From assembly GCA_023261525.1 (NCBI GenBank), contig JAHFOU010000018.1, forward strand, positions 1 through 14,179: 14,179 nt of DNA, in the 5' to 3' direction. This DNA comes from Planctomycetota bacterium. Lineage in GTDB: Bacteria > Planctomycetota > SBBH01 > JAHFOU01. Position numbers and translations under genes: made by a program. Below are positions 13,622 to 14,179 of this stretch, piece after piece. Under the pieces are notes generated by a model. The model made no database searches. It was not told the DNA's origin and worked only from the letters and a program-made list of their open reading frames with translations. The number at the start of each line of letters is the position of its first letter. Positions within the stretch are counted from its first letter, which is position 1.

Positions 13622-13630
13622 CTCCGCAAC
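13607..13630 (+). repeat. Inverted repeat immediately upstream of the speA start
   Basis: GTTGCGG (13607-13613) and CCGCAAC (13624-13630) are perfect reverse complements; a G-U and a G-C pair can extend the stem to 9 bp with loop TACTTT. No T-tract follows, so it is not a classic terminator. It ends 2 bases before the speA ATG and could act as an operator on DNA or, if transcribed from further upstream, as a hairpin masking the start. Confidence 0.5.
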
Positions 13631-13632
13631 CG

Positions 13633-14179
13633 ATGACCCTTCCCGAGGCGTGGGACAAGCGCAAGGCCCAGAAGACGTACAGCATCCGGAAATGGGGCAT
13701 CCGGTACTTCGACCTTAACGCCCAGGGCAACGTCACCGTCGCGCCGCTGAAGGACAAGGGCGGCTCCATCGAGATCCTCCAGGTGGTCCGCGAAGCCGCC
13801 TCCCGGGGCCTCAAGACCCCCCTGGTCATCCGCTTCCAGGACCTCCTGCGCAACCGCGTGGAGGAGATCAACGAGTCCTTCGCGAAGTCCATCGCCGAGC
13901 TGGGTTACCAGGGCCGCTACCAGGGCGTCTTCCCGATCAAGGTCAACCAGATGCGGGAGGTCGTCGAGGAGATCCTGGACGCCGGGGAGAAATACCAGTT
14001 CGGCATCGAGGCGGGCTCCAAGGCCGAGCTGATGGCGGCGCTCTCCCTGGTGAGCGGCTCCGAGCGCCTCATCATCTGCAACGGCTACAAGGACGCCCGC
14101 TTCGTCCGCCTGGCCCTGAACGGCAAGCGCCTGGGCAAGCGCGTGATCCTGGTGGTGGAGAAGCTGAGCGAGCTCGTCC
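13633..14179 (+). CDS. speA: Biosynthetic arginine decarboxylase, N-terminal part
   Basis: The first 182 codons of a gene that runs off the window. The family's full length is about 630-660 residues. The enzyme decarboxylates arginine to agmatine with PLP, the first step of the agmatine route to putrescine. The opening YSIRKWGIRYFDLNAQGNV (16-34) and TPLVIRFQDLLRNRVEEIN (62-80) are typical of the SpeA family. GVFPIKVNQ (98-106) carries the PLP-binding lysine, Lys103, and FGIEAGSKAEL and IICNGYKDA follow as expected for the alanine-racemase-fold barrel. The ATG at 13633 fits the usual N-terminus, but no Shine-Dalgarno lies before it; the inverted repeat and the TACTTT box fill this space. It follows the small YjfB-like gene in the same direction and may have its own promoter. 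Confidence 0.95.
   Translation, partial: MTLPEAWDKRKAQKTYSIRKWGIRYFDLNAQGNVTVAPLKDKGGSIEILQVVREAASRGLKTPLVIRFQDLLRNRVEEINESFAKSIAELGYQGRYQGVFPIKVNQMREVVEEILDAGEKYQFGIEAGSKAELMAALSLVSGSERLIICNGYKDARFVRLALNGKRLGKRVILVVEKLSELV

Noticed and set aside
1..14179. Mobile element, CRISPR array, tRNA or defence system
   Set aside because: No direct-repeat array, transposase or integrase motif, terminal inverted repeats or tRNA-like sequence was seen on either strand; genes are contiguous housekeeping and envelope genes.

Overview
This window is GC-rich (roughly 70% by eye) and densely packed with ten genes, two of them cut by the window edges. It reads as chromosome of a Gram-negative bacterium: it carries lpxK (lipid A synthesis), a lipoprotein signal, and ordinary housekeeping genes (recG, fbp, ribBA, speA). 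No transposase, integrase, tRNA, rRNA or CRISPR array is visible. The combination of HEAT-repeat exported proteins, an S41 protease and a YjfB-like small protein would suit an Acidobacteriota-type lineage (for example Holophagae), but that is a low-confidence guess. No gap exceeds 65 bases, so no stretch lacks a gene.

Layout. (1) 1-1409, plus strand: the end of one GT4-type glycosyltransferase and a complete second one, overlapping by 17 bases, probably the tail of a surface-polysaccharide cluster. (2) 6642 down to 1291, minus strand: an operon of a large exported HEAT plus terpenoid-cyclase-fold protein, fructose-1,6-bisphosphatase (joined by an ATGA overlap) and RecG helicase. The RecG frame runs 119 bases into the convergent glycosyltransferase. 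(3) 6706-11188, plus strand: an envelope operon of a HEAT-PDZ-S41 protease, LpxK and a putative lipoprotein with weak beta-propeller-like features (ATGA overlap with lpxK). Units 2 and 3 diverge from a 63-base region with overlapping candidate promoters. (4) 13357 down to 11193, minus strand: UDP-glucuronate 4-epimerase-like protein and bifunctional RibBA, again joined by ATGA. (5) 13410-14179, plus strand: a 58-residue YjfB-like protein and the start of biosynthetic arginine decarboxylase, separated by a short perfect inverted repeat touching the speA start.

How the parts relate. The glycosyltransferases, the epimerase and lpxK all serve the cell surface (glycan precursors, glycan assembly, lipid A). 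The S41 protease, the lipoprotein and the HEAT/toroid protein are predicted envelope or periplasmic proteins. fbp, ribBA, speA and recG are core metabolism and repair genes.

The most interesting signals I can see are: a recurring TANNNT box 10-11 bases before start codons that lack a Shine-Dalgarno site (suggesting leaderless transcripts) at three transcription-unit heads; divergent genes that both encode HEAT-bearing exported proteins; the poorly known HEAT/toroid protein coupled to fbp; the aberrant RecG tail; and the hairpin at speA. I did not find a clearly new multi-gene defence or mobile system.
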